NCBI GenBank assembly: GCA_014621425.1
Contig: JAANBB010000386.1
Location: forward strand, 1-38,922
Source: Cylindrodendrum hubeiense
Taxonomy: Eukaryota; Ascomycota; Sordariomycetes; Hypocreales; Nectriaceae
Direction: 5' to 3'
Length of the DNA stretch: 38,922 bases
Position numbers and translations under genes: made by a program. Shown one piece after another: positions 21,728 through 36,048 of this stretch. A model generated the notes under the pieces. The model did not search any database and had not been told where the DNA came from. It was given only the letters and a program-made list of their open reading frames with translations. How positions within the stretch are numbered: the stretch's first letter is position 1; every line of letters starts with the position of its first letter.

Positions 21728-24209
21728 CTTAACAAGGGTTTTGAACGAAGGGAACCCGGTTGGAGAAAGGTAGAGCGCCAAGGCACGAAAGTGATAAAGA
21801 AGAGGTGAACAGGGAAAGAAGTGGAACTTGGAATTGGTACGGAGTAAAGATTATAAAAACAATGTTTAAATTAGCAGCCGTCACAGTCCTGCCGAGACTG
21901 GGCCATACAGAGCGAACTCCGTACTAGTGCAAGTCATCGATCCAGGTAATGATGGTCGGGTCCAACTGCAAGCTTCGAAGCTTAGCTCAGGTCCCAAAGG
22001 CTCCAGCTAGGGCTGACCTGCTGGTTTCTCGGGTCGCGGCTCAATAGCGCCAAGCCGGGCTGCCACCTCTCTCCACCTTTGCGATACATTCGTTAGGTTA
22101 GCGCTTCTGGCTGCCCGGTTTTCTGTGCTCCAGGCCTTATAGTGCCAACAGCCTACCCCGTGGGCAGGAATAGCTCCAATATTCTAACGGATGCATGCGC
22201 TACCGACCCCTTTTCCCCTGTCCATCAATTTCGTATTCGATGCGTCCGGTCGGTGTCCAGTCTGATTTGGTGAATGAGGGATGAGGGGTACGATCACAAG
22301 GGTCGGTTAGGGGAGGAGCTCGACATCGGCGATCAATCATGTACAGGGTGTTGAAATAGATAGGTCAACAGGCGCAATGAACGGCCGCCGGGCCCTGCGC
22401 CGAGTAGACCGTCCAATATTATTGTATGTAATGGTAGTGCGCATGCAACCACGCGTGGATGTTAGCGGCCTACCCAGTACATAACACGCTCCAGCAGTAG
22501 CCCCAAACATACTTTAATCATATACTCAGGCACACTGTCAAATGCTAACTCAAATATGCTTAGTACTTTAGATAACATTTGTCTTATCTGTGCATTTGTG
22601 AAAAGGAATGCGTTGTGTCTCGTATCATAATATACCATTGATAGGGTAGATTCAAGTGCACGAGCTTGCAGGACTTCCGTTACAAACACAGTGTAGCCCC
22701 CAGGGTTGTCATTGCCTTGAAGGGCCGCTGAATAGTCACTTAGCTCAGTGTGTCAGGGATCTTTGGACTTTTGGGGATGAGGTGGTGTTGCATTCCTTGC
22801 TTAGCCAAAATGGAGGCGGCCACGGGTTGCCTTCAACAGGGAGTCCCGCTTTGCTTTGGGCTATTGGTTCAACCCAATGAGTTCAATGAGATGGATAGGG
22901 AACGATTTGCGTGCAGCAAAGTTAAATTTCTTTCTGCTGTGCAACCAAACTCTCAGTGTTACTGGCTACCTTGATGCACTCAGCTCTCGGGAGGCACCTG
23001 GCTCAGGGAATTAATCCAGTCGAGGTTGGTCAATGCATCAATATTACTCTAGACAATAATACTGAAGTTCATTTTTTACTTTGATTTGAGAGTTCGTATT
23101 TTGGTAACTTGACATGATAGGCTTGCTCTCGTCTTGTGGTATAAGATAGGTACTCCGATGGTCTGATGATAAGCACTCGGCATTCTTATAGAGAATGTCA
23201 ATGAGTATAAGTATGACACAACCTTTTATTATAATAGAATTTCTCTTTCTATGACCATACAATACATTCGCATCTTTCTTGTCGCTACGAGAACGCCCAA
23301 TTCTGGTCGGTCATGGTTTAAGACACTTCAAGCGAGCTGCTAGGTCACTTACCCTATACTAAATATATAGTGGGAGGACGAACATATCGAGGTGAACTTC
23401 TGACGTAAATTCTCTTTGTCCTCGGATTAAAACAATTTGGAAATGGTGTTTCAGTCTTGTGTACTCTGACTCAGCTCTACTTTCAGCCGTTGGCCTGCTT
23501 GACCTGGTCTTGGCCGGTGCAAACAGTGAATCAGAGAAGCGAAATACTCGCCTCCATCATCTCGGCGTCAGTGTATTTCTCACCTTTAACTTTTATCTCT
23601 TTCAGAACACATCCGAGCTCGCCCGCTTTGTCAATCAACATCATTTCACTCTCCTTGCCTCGCTCAGACATCACCTTGACGATCCTCGTGCATCACCAAC
23701 TCAGCACCGTGCGCACGTTTGCCCCAGGATTCAGTTTCAAGAGATGGGAACAAAGAAAGACGGCTGTTGATATTTCCGCCTGCTACACAGTGCTGAGACA
23801 AGAAACCTACAATACCGCCTGTGGTACGTTGAAAGCTTTCTCCGTCGCAAGATGCGTAGAGCGTTGGGCGTTTTGCGCCACACGCCAGTGGCGAGATGCT
23901 CTAGCTTTGCCACGAGTGCACGGACCATCTCGGTGTCCCTCTGCCGCCGACTCCTATTGGCTGACTCATCATTCCCAGGCCGCCGCAACTTCCCAGGCCG
24001 CGACCGTGAGTACCGTGAGCGCAACCGCGAATCCATCATCACGACAATTCACGCCTCCCACCACGCTCCAAACGACCTCATCCCCCCGCGCCCCGTCCCC
24101 GCGCCCGACCGACGCGTTCGGACACCCCTTCTGGAGAAGCATGATATAACATCGTTATTCTGCTGCGGCTTCGGAGGCTGTCGAAAGGGGAGATTACGAC
24201 TACGCAACC
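21728..24209. other. 2.5-kb divergent intergenic region
   Basis: The stretch lies between the PAN-protein start (leftward) and the TAF1 start (rightward). It holds both promoters. Sequence around 22430-23460 is AT-richer; 23450-24209 is pyrimidine-rich and looks like the TAF1 leader. Open frames here lack ATG starts or have no recognisable similarity. Confidence 0.5.
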
Positions 24210-27200
24210 ATGGCCGGCGACCTCGAGTTCTCGTCTTTGGACGACGATGCCTGGAAGGCCCAGGCCGCCGCCGATAGTCGCGAGATTTCGCGCCTGCTTG
24301 AGCAGAGCCAGGACGGCGGATCTGGCGGCGGGCTCAAGATCGACGACACACCATTCGACCAAACCAACAAGGCCGACGATGCAGAGGATTTCGAGGACAT
24401 CAGCGACGATGACCTGCCCGACGAGGAGGAGCCAAGCGCTGGCGCCTCCATGGAGATGCCGGGCCTGACTGACGATGGCGGAACCAGCAACGACGCCGAC
24501 GACTTGTTCGGCGAGGGAGCATCCTCCCCGATTGATCCCATTCTAGAACCCTCCTCACCCGCACCTCACGTACGCGATGCCGACGCCAGCGAAGACACCC
24601 AGCCGATGGATGTGGGACTCAGCTTCCCCGGCATCAACTTCGACCCCGAACCTCACCTCGACGGTGCGAACCAAGACCCCGACATCCCCGCCCCCGCCGA
24701 GACGGTCGAAGATCTTTTGAAAGCTACCTGGCCCGCCTACAAAAAGGGCCACGTTTTGACCTGGAGCGAACTTTTACCTGCGAAGAAGGCGACCTGGAAG
24801 GAAAAGAAGCCTACCAAGAAACCCAAGCATCTTGTTACCAGCAAACTCAGTCTCGATCTTGCCCCCGACCAGGAGAAGCTCTTCCGGATTCCCGGTGCAG
24901 CAACATCTGCCCGCAAGAGAGCACAAGAAGCGGAAGCTAGAGGGCTCGTGACGTGTGGCGAGGACCAGGCCGCGCAAGCCGGGGATGCCGTCCAGTTCGA
25001 TCTTGATCAGGACTCTGATTCCGAGACCATCGCAGGGTTCAGCCTTCGTGACATCGAGCTGGCCTGTGAGGACTGGGGTGTGCACATCACCACCATCGAG
25101 GCGGATTTCAAAGCCCTACAAGCCGCTGAGCAGGAGAAGCTCCAGTCTAAGAAACATCACATCGAGGAGCAGGACGACGAATGGGACGCCGAGTTCTTGA
25201 TGGACGTGGACGATGCGCAGCAGCGCCCGAAGAAGCGCAAGACCGTTAAGCTCGGCCTGCCCGAGATTCCCCGATATGCAGCTCCCAATTTCGACAACTT
25301 CGAAGATGCGACGCGACGAGGCGCCAAGCGTGTTCATTTGGATATGAACGACCCTTACCTGCTCTTGGAATCCCAGGATTTCCAGCGCGTTACAAAGAGG
25401 CCTCGCCAGGAGACAAAGCTGAAGCGCATGGCAAACGGCAACCTTGGCCGGGATGTTTCGCAACGATTCAACATTTCGAACGACGAAGCGTACGAGGCTC
25501 TGAAGGAGAACCACCAGAGCAAGGTTCGCGCGACTCTGGGCAATATCTCGGTCGAACACAGTATGCCTGCCATCAAGCTCTCATGGCCGTACTATAAGGT
25601 CAAGCTTGGTGGTACAACTGATGAGTACCATCGCCCTCGCTTCAGGTACAAGAAGTTTGCGGGTCACGTCATTAAATTTGACAAGCCGAACCATCACAAG
25701 CGGAAGCAGATGAAGGGCAAGGCTCACGAGGTCTACCTGAAATCCAAGGATCTCAGCATCAACGACAACTCTACTGCTGTTCTGTTTGAGTACTGTGAAC
25801 AACGACCACGAGTACTTAGCAACTTCGGTATGGGGAACCGTTTGATCAACTACTACCGACGAAAGGATACCACGGAAGACGACCAGCTGCCCAAGCAGGA
25901 ACTGGGCGAGTATCGCATGCTTCTTCCCGAAGATCGTTCTCCATTCTCTTTGTTCGGAACCGTTGACTCTGGTGAGACTGTGCCCACCTTGCACAACGAG
26001 ATGTACCGTGCACCCGTGTTCAAGCACACCCCGCGCCACAGCGATTTCCTTGTTGTCCGAAGCAGCACGGGCGAGTACGGTTCAAAATGGTTCCTCCACA
26101 GGATTGATCACATGCATGTGGTGGGACAACAGTTCCCCTCCGTCGAGGTTCCTGGACCCCATAGCAGAAAGGTCACCAACGCTTCAAAGAACCGAATGAA
26201 GATGCTCGCGTTCCGCATGATTCGACACAGCGCGACAGACAATTGTCAACTATCCGACATTACTAAGCACATTGCCGAGTCGACCGACACTCAAAACCGC
26301 CAGAAATTGAAGGAATTTCTTCAATATGACAGAGAGAGTGGCGAGAAAGGCATGTGGCGTCTAAAGCCTGGGGAGGTTCTTCCCGACGAGAGCTCGGTTC
26401 GATCTATGATCAAGCCAGAAGAAGTGTCCCTGCTGGATGCCATGCAGCTTGGTATCAAAGAACTGGAGGATGCCGGCTACGACCCCCGAAACGCAAATAT
26501 CGAGGACGACGTTCAGGTCCAGGAACAGGATGGCGAAGAGGAAGAGGCCGAAGACGATAGCAGCAGAGTCGCCAAGGGAGCCAAGAAGGCGCCGGAGAAG
26601 CAGGAAGAGACCCTTGCTGACAAGATGGCCCCTTGGAAGACTACAAAGGCCTTTATTGATGCTTGCGCCCAGAAAGCCATGCTCCAACTCCACGGCGAAG
26701 GAGATCCCACTGGCCATGGCCTCGGTTTCAGTTTCATCCGTACTTCGATGAAGGGTGGATACATCGAAGCAGTTCAGGGACCCCTTGCCACCTCCGCAGA
26801 CGCCATGGAGCGCGAGAAGAGAGCCAACGGTGGGCACGCTTACAACGTGAAGAAACAGCAGGCAATGTACGAGGAAGGTATCCGCGAGATTTGGGAGAAG
26901 CAAAAGTCAACCCTCTCCGACCACCAAGAGCATGACGATAAGGACGTCGCAGTGACGGAGGACGAAGACGATCGATTCAACGTCCAGTCGGCCGCAACAC
27001 CCGCCCAGTTCGATGACGGGACCAGCCAAATTAGTGGTTTGACTTCGTCCAGCCGCCACCCGAAGCGCGCGATTCGCATCACCCGAGATTTCCGAATGGC
27101 GGATGGCAGCATCCAAAGCCGAATCGAACTTGTTCACGATCCAGTCGTGATTTCGCAGTACATGAAGCGTCGAACGGAGGCGGATATCGAGTCGAAAGAG

Positions 27201-28275
27201 TATGTGCACCCACCCACTTCCAGCCAAGTCACACAGCGACAACCGAAGAAGAAATTCTCCAAGAAAGCAGCACAACCATATGGTGTCGGCAATCCTGGTT
27301 CTCAGAAAGACATCATTGGACTTGAGTTCAGAGCATCAGCTTACGTATATCTTACTACAGCATCTACGCGTCCCGACCTACGGGTAATGCCGACCACGAC
27401 CGTCTTGCGAACATTAGGTATGTTCATCGGATTAATGGCAACGCGGGCCATCAGACTAACAGTGAATTAGAATCCGGAAAGAACTCGAGAGACTGGAGAA
27501 GAACAAGGCGCGACGACAGGCCCGAGAGCAGCAGAAAGAGCTGCATCACAAAGCCAGCGCTGGCGACGCGGGGTCCCCCAAGGTTCACGGGGCGGAAAAG
27601 ATCCCCACCGGAACCACCCGAAAGTGTGCCAATTGTGGACAGGTCGGCCACATCAAAACCAATAAGAAGTATGGATTCCCCTATCTCACCACCCCCTCGC
27701 TTGTCGTTTGAATGGTGGAGTTCTCAAGTGGGAGATGAAGCCAAGGGCAGAAGAAAGCGCAAGAGTCTCCTCCTGCAAAGCCTGGAGAAGAGTGACGTTG
27801 AAGCTCGCAAGAAGGCTCAAGAGCTGGTAAAACAAGAACTTGCTGCAGCTCGGGAGCAGGCCAAAGCTGGCAAAGCGGCAAAGAAGCGAGAAGACGAGGA
27901 GCGCCGTGCTGCAGAAGCCAAGAAAAAGCAGGAGGAGAGAGCGGCCGCGAAGAAAGAAAAGGAAGAGCTTCAACAGAGAGCACGCGAGAGAAAGCGGCTA
28001 GAGGACCAGCAGGAGCGGGAGCATCGGGAAAGGGAACGGCTCAGGCGAGAAAGAGCCAGACCCAAGTTCCGCTATGGATCTCTCCGCCATTGACAAGCGT
28101 CAACCTCCACTACCACTTCACCACTTGACACTCTTGCAGAACCTTTTACTAACTTTGTCACCTAAGGTTATGTCCTCTGCTCAACGGTACGATGAAGGCG
28201 GACAACGGTGCCGCGGAGCATGGCGGCTTTGGTAACTACAACGCGCCGTCTGCGAATGCCGGATCACCAAGTTAA
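24210..28275 (+). CDS. TAF1: TFIID subunit TAF1
   Basis: Four exons, 24210-27199, 27361-27417, 27471-27668 and 28167-28275, give 1,117 aa. Phase 2 is kept at all three junctions, and GTATGT/GTATGG donors and CTAAC-type branch sites are visible. TAF1 is the scaffold of TFIID and binds TBP through an acidic N-terminus. Residues 1-130 are Asp/Glu-rich and TAND-like. The central conserved DUF3591/HAT-type region spans about 430-870 (SWPYYKVKLGG, GDPTGHGLGFSF). A basic helical stretch leads to a CCHC-like zinc knuckle, C1068, C1071, H1076, C1084. The last intron splits the knuckle between Lys1082 and the final Cys. There is no bromodomain, as in other fungi. Intron 2 is only 53 nt; intron 3 is 498 nt and holds an unexpected open frame. 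Confidence 0.95.
27669..28166 (+). other. TAF1 intron 3 with embedded exon-like open frame
   Basis: This intron (GTATGG donor, TTACTAAC branch, CCTAAG acceptor) is several times longer than the others in the window. Inside it a frame stays open from an ATG at 27671 to TGA at 28093. It encodes a very charged Lys/Glu/Arg/Ala-rich helix, for example about residues 40-130 of that frame. Splicing the same donor to an AG at 27719-27720 would remove 52 nt and enter this frame in phase, replacing the zinc-knuckle tail with about 125 residues. Whether this isoform exists is unknown. Confidence 0.5.
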
Positions 28276-28821
28276 ACGAGCACCCGTGGTCATCGTATGC
28301 GAGTGAGCCGAAGCGACGATTGGCGGTCGGAGAAAATGGCCGGATTACGACCATTAATTACAAAACAGGAGCTGGGATGTTGACGGAATGATGGATTCGG
28401 GACAGAAGAGGACATGAGCTGTTTCGTTCTGAGTGATTGAAGCCCAAGGCAGACAAGCCTTGGCATTTTGGGGATGGAGGATTGTATGAATGCATTGAAT
28501 CTGGAGTTACGGTACCTTGGTTGCGGATTGGCCCTGGATTCTGGGGAAGGGAACGGGAGAGGCAAGGCACATTCAAAAGGCCGGGAAAATGCTCGTTGAG
28601 TTTCTAAGTTGGCAATAATACCCCACATCAATACCATGCAGTTTTGACAATGTTACGTTACATGCTGCGTGATCCTGTGTGTGTATGTTTCTGTCGTTTC
28701 TGGGTGAAGGCATTACTCGTTTTGTATTATTGTTACCTCCGTCTCCTAAGTCCAGCAGCCATTGATTGAAAATCTGTCAGACGGAAAAGAGATCTCAGAC
28801 CCCTACTGAACAACCCACCTA
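28276..28821. other. Convergent intergenic region
   Basis: 546 nt between the TAF1 stop and the stop of the leftward C2-WW gene. It carries the two 3' UTRs. I checked it for a missing HECT domain on the minus strand and found none. Confidence 0.55.
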
Positions 28822-31843
<3,022 letters not shown>

Positions 31844-32437
31844 CTCCCAAAAACCGCTCGTCGACGTTGGTGCGTAGCGACTATTTCGAGCGGCGTAGCC
31901 AGGTAAGCAGCCACGACTGAGAATGGAGACAACACTTGGTGTTCTACCGATTATGGATTGGAAGGGTATGGTTGTATGGTGTGTCAATGCATGATAAAAT
32001 GAGATGCTGGTTGTGCCAGCCCCAATGATTGTTCGTCAGGGCGAGAAATTGGCGGCTGGATTGAGAACTAGGCTGTGGAAAACCAGGCTGCGGATATTGA
32101 ACGGTAGGCCCCTAGACTAGACCCCCCTGCAAGATGTGATCATGTGACTCCAAGAGAGATGATACAACGTTGACTACCTAGAGATGAATTGAATAGAGTG
32201 ATGAGGGCGATGAGGGCGACGAGGTATTAAATGAATCGATGGGTATTTTCAGGGCATGCGAGCTCGCCTGTAGGATCATCCTTTTGTGATGGTAATAAAG
32301 AAGTTTCTGAGACTATTTTGCTGTCGAATACTGGGATACCTAACTACTGTCAGGCTGTCATGTCAGCTGAGGCAATACGAGACCTCCACCTTTGTCGACC
32401 CCTCAACCCCGAAGCGCTCTATATGACTTCAGCGACA
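31844..32437. promoter_or_regulatory. Bidirectional promoter of the accessory cluster
   Basis: 594 nt separate the start of the C2-WW gene (leftward) from the start chosen for the gasdermin-like gene (rightward). Shared control of the two is possible. An in-frame ATG at 32231 would extend the rightward protein by 69 residues. It contains a 9-bp tandem repeat at 32200. Confidence 0.5.
32200..32217. repeat. 9-bp tandem repeat in the divergent promoter
   Basis: GATGAGGGC occurs twice in tandem, followed by GACGAGG. It lies about 220 bp before the gasdermin-like start and may be a regulatory or slippage repeat. Confidence 0.6.
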
Positions 32438-33283
32438 ATGGCCTCCAGGACATATATTCTTGCCCCAAACTTCACATACAAGCCCAATGGACCTATTCAA
32501 ATAGGCTCCATCATCGCTGACCCTTTCCACCCGACCAAGTCTCTCTCCACCGCCACCAGCCCGCCACCATATGAGACCGTTCTCGAGCACGACCACGAGC
32601 TTTCCCGCGAGACGGGCCTTTCGTTGAACCTCTCCCTCTGGGCGAATTTTCTCGAGGCGATAGGCAGTAGTATAGGCACCTCACGCTCAAAAGACATTAC
32701 CAAGTCATTCACTATTGAGCAACTAGAGACGCGGTATCTTGCCAGTGAGCCTTCAGACAATGATCGAGAGCTTGCGCAGCGGCTCAAGGAGCCTCGGGTC
32801 AAAGCCGCCCTCCAAGCAGGGCTATATGGCCACGCCCCCGTCTATCTCATCACGGGCGTCAAGATCGCGCGGGGTCTCACCGTGCAGACCGAGACAAGTC
32901 GCAGCGTGGGCGGGTCGATCGGGACGAGCGTTCCTGTGGCGGGAGCAATGGGTGTGAGCGTTGGAGTAGACATAGGAGGTGAGAAGAGACGCGGTCTGAA
33001 GAGTTCGTTCAAAGCTGGGGATGAAGACGTGGTGTTTGCTTACCAGATGCATGTTGTCAAGTTGAGACGGAGGACGAAGGAGAATATGACGGTTAATGTT
33101 TTCGAGTCTGATGCGGCATTTCTGCATGATGAGGACGAAGAGGAGGAGGAGACAGAGATTGAAGTTAGGTTGGGAGGTGTGGAAGAATTGAAAGAGGTGG
33201 CGCAGGAGATGGAGATGAATCTCGAGAGCAAGGAGGTTGTGGGAGCCAGCAATGAGGGGGTTATTTGCCTATGGGCTAAATAG
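32438..33283 (+). CDS. Gasdermin-like candidate pore-forming protein (HET-Q1/RCD-1-type)
   Basis: A single exon of 281 aa from an ATG in strong context (GACAATGGCC); ATGs at 32231 and 32423 are in frame but precede the conserved-looking start. The protein is beta-rich. A GPIQIGSIIADP start leads to an amphipathic middle (residues 55-95), a short helix (about 108-127), strands APVYLITGVKIARGLTVQ (133-150), a Gly/Val/Ser-rich hairpin (155-180) and DVVFAYQMHVVKLRR (197-211). This order resembles the end of a gasdermin N-terminal domain. A Glu/Asp run (231-240) and a tail of about 40 residues follow, where fungal gasdermins are cut for activation. Length matches that family. It converges on an S8 protease gene 134 bp away. 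The fold is inferred; an uncharacterised beta-rich fungal family is the alternative. Confidence 0.5.
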   Translation: MASRTYILAPNFTYKPNGPIQIGSIIADPFHPTKSLSTATSPPPYETVLEHDHELSRETGLSLNLSLWANFLEAIGSSIGTSRSKDITKSFTIEQLETRYLASEPSDNDRELAQRLKEPRVKAALQAGLYGHAPVYLITGVKIARGLTVQTETSRSVGGSIGTSVPVAGAMGVSVGVDIGGEKRRGLKSSFKAGDEDVVFAYQMHVVKLRRRTKENMTVNVFESDAAFLHDEDEEEEETEIEVRLGGVEELKEVAQEMEMNLESKEVVGASNEGVICLWAK

Positions 33284-33417
33284 ATATAGACGCTGATCAG
33301 TTAATTAGAAATGCGAGTGCGATTTATTCCACGTCTATTTACTTGTGTCGTTTCCTCTGTATGTGCAGTAGTCGTATATAGCCTCTCCACCATTACCAAG
33401 AGCAGTTATCCCAGACC

Positions 33418-36048
33418 TCAACCCACACATGCATCTGCTATCGCCGCCCAAGCCTTTTCGGCGTCTTTACTGGCAAAGAACGCCATGGGCGAGATAAAGT
33501 ACGACCTGTTCCCCATGTTCTGCGACATCCTCGTCAGCGCGGCTCGCATACCCCGTTTCGTCCACACCCTCTGCACCTCTACTGGTAGCTTGGCGGTCTC
33601 GGTTTCCATCCCAACGCTCACAAATGTCAGGACCATGGCCGCAATGCCCGCCGCCATGGCCGTGGCTACCGACGATCCCGACTTGGCTACCTCGCCGTCT
33701 ACGCTGCTGAGCCATGCCGAAGGCACCTCGCGTCCTAGCGTACCAAAGGCGGCGGGACCGTCCAGGTCGACGGGTGGATTTGTGTCCGAGAAAGCACCCC
33801 GGCTATTCGTTTCGCGGATCGAAATAACGGAGTCGAGATTTGCGGGAAACATCTCACGACGGTTGCCGCCTGAGTTGGAGGCCGCGGCGAGGAAGATAAT
33901 ATTGCCCTTGCGCTCAAGTATCGCCTCGGTGATGGCGGTGGTGATGATTGGGATCTCTTCCTGGAAGCCAAAGGACATGGAGATAATATCCGCCTTCATT
34001 TCAATGGCGGCCCAGTGGATAGCCTCCACAATGGACTGTGTCGCATTCTTCAGGCTTCCCCTATTCTTGGCTATCCTCGCCGCATAAATCATGGCATTCG
34101 GCGCGACCTTCATGACAAGGGCCATAGTATGACTTCCATGTCCGTTCTCATCCACGGGGGACTCTTCATCACCAGCCCAATCTCTCCACCCTTTGATCTT
34201 CCCCCTGCGGCCGGGTCCGTTGAAGAAAATGGCCTCGTCGTCGAAGCCGGTATCTAGAATGGCCACTCTGGGTGCCCGAGCGGATGTGAAAGACGCTTGT
34301 CGCTGAATATATCGATTAATGGTATTGACTTCGTCAAGCCATCGGGCAGACTGGCTAGCGTCACGGTTTTCGGTGGGCAGAGCTAGCACGGCAGGGATAT
34401 CAAGAACCCGACCTGGCCCTTGAATCGTGTCGATGGGGTCCAAGATGTGCAGGTTTTCTGCGAACCCGAGCTCCTTGAGAAGCTTTTCCAAGGGCTGCAC
34501 AACGTCATCATAAATAGCTGCCTTACGCGCAAAGACATCTGTATCAACGGATCCGCTTTCCTCCGAGGACGGGGTATAATTGAGGCACCCGAGGATAGCC
34601 TTCCGGTAGTGCGGATAATCAAAGTCGCCCCAGGTTCTATTCTTGTTGGTGAGCCGTTTGGCCAACGTCCACGTCTCGTTGAGATTTGCCTCTGCCGAAC
34701 CATAGTCCTCGACGGCTAAGCTCTGCCCTCTTCCTATCTCCAGAAGCATGATGCATAGTGCGAGTAATCGTGGGTAGCGGAAGATGACACCGAAGGAGCT
34801 GCAGTATTCCATGGATTGGCCGCCATGGTCCTCAAACTCGACAGCAAAGTATGGTTTAGAGGCGTAAAGGGCATCCCCGGAATGAGCCTCGTCTTCCACT
34901 GGCGACTCTGGAAGGAAATGAATTGAGTCGCTCGTCCACTGCGAGTCCATCCACGGAGAATCATAGTATCGCCAGAAGGATCGCGCGACGATATATGCTA
35001 ATACCAGTTTCATGCGGTTGGACAATCGTCTGATCTCAAGGACCTTTCTGAGCGAAAAGCTGGGGCCAGGGTTGACATTTTGGGCAATGGGGAAGCCGTC
35101 GTAGAGCTGGTGAAGCTCCGAGTCCTGGATATGACAACATATTTGAGAACCCAGCTTGGTCTTGACGAGACTGCAAAACTCTTCGGGTGGCACGACTCGT
35201 GTCTTGTTTATAACACGGTTGGGACAATTGGGTAGAATCTTGCAGCTGTCGCCGTCGTCGAATTTGACTCCCCTCCTAGCCTTCTTCAGGGGCAAGCGGA
35301 GCTGAAGGTCCTGCCAATGGTCCCATCCCGTGGGCGACGCTGAGAAGAGCATATCAAACGCGACGTGACCGTTGACCTTGACGATATCGTCCCGCAACCT
35401 GAGCCTTGCATGGTGTCGCTTCCGCTCGGGTGAGCAACCTTTGAAACATGTACAAAGCGAATGCGACCTTAAGATAGCGTAGAGATCGGTATTGACATGG
35501 GCGGGATATTCTTCGACAGTGCTTCTATCCCCTCTTTTGGCCTTGTCGCTGATTCTATCATTGTCATCCGTCACCACGACCGACTTGGAGAACTTTTCAA
35601 GTTTCTTGAGGTATTGCTCGATCACGTAAGGGGAAGCCTTGGAGAAGCTGATGAGGCCTTGTCTTACGCGGTCCTCGGTCGCGTTTCCTTTCACACTGAC
35701 GACCGATCGGAGGATCGAATTGTAGGGGTCCGGCGGTTCTGGCCACTACACAATGCGTCAATTGTCGCACCATCCACCATGCCCAATTATACGTACTGCA
35801 CACACTCGCTCTAGGTCTTTTAACAGCTTGGGAACCCGCCGTTGTAGCTTGGGTAGCTGCGCAACGTCGGCCGAGTCTAAGGCTTTTCTGGCAATCAGCA
35901 ATTCGGCGGCAAGACAGCCGGCGACGCACAGCTTCTTGCGCGCCCCAAGCTCGACTGCGATCTGCGAAACACGCGATAGAGCATCTTTGGCGAAATCAAA
36001 AGGACTGTCGCCGCCCGCGCCGCCTGGGCCAGCGAGGAGTACCTGCAT
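33418..36048 (-). CDS. DUF7580 domain-subtilisin (S8) fusion protease
   Basis: Exons 35797-36048 and 33418-35745 (leftward) give 859 aa in phase 0; the 51-nt intron has a GTACGT donor and a TGTAG acceptor. Residues 1-180 are helical and lack a signal peptide, so the protein is probably cytosolic. A DUF7580-type region (about 200-430) contains SLRKVLEIRRLSNRMKLVLA, SPWM and ALCIMLLEIG. The C-terminal peptidase S8 domain carries Asp582 (AILDTGFD), His620 (NGHGSH), oxyanion Asn708 (AASNSGG) and Ser776 (SGSSVATA), so it should be active. S8 domains occur as effectors in fungal NLR-like and heterokaryon-incompatibility proteins; Podospora HET-Q2 is an S8 protease that cleaves gasdermin HET-Q1. The frame is closed by TAG shortly before the start, so 36048 is the first usable ATG, unless an upstream exon joins at 36069. 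Confidence 0.85.

Noticed and set aside
23852..24277. ATG-initiated frame overlapping the TAF1 start
   Set aside because: It is Arg-rich and shows no similarity. It could matter only if the TAF1 leader extends that far upstream, which cannot be seen.
28276..28821. Search for a HECT domain downstream of the C2-WW gene
   Set aside because: No minus-strand frame resembles HECT, and the convergent TAF1 gene leaves no room for one.
31844..31987. Alternative upstream ATG at 31987 for the C2-WW gene
   Set aside because: It is in frame, but the added 48 residues look unlike the family, whose members start close to the MDSLGVDSF position at 31843.
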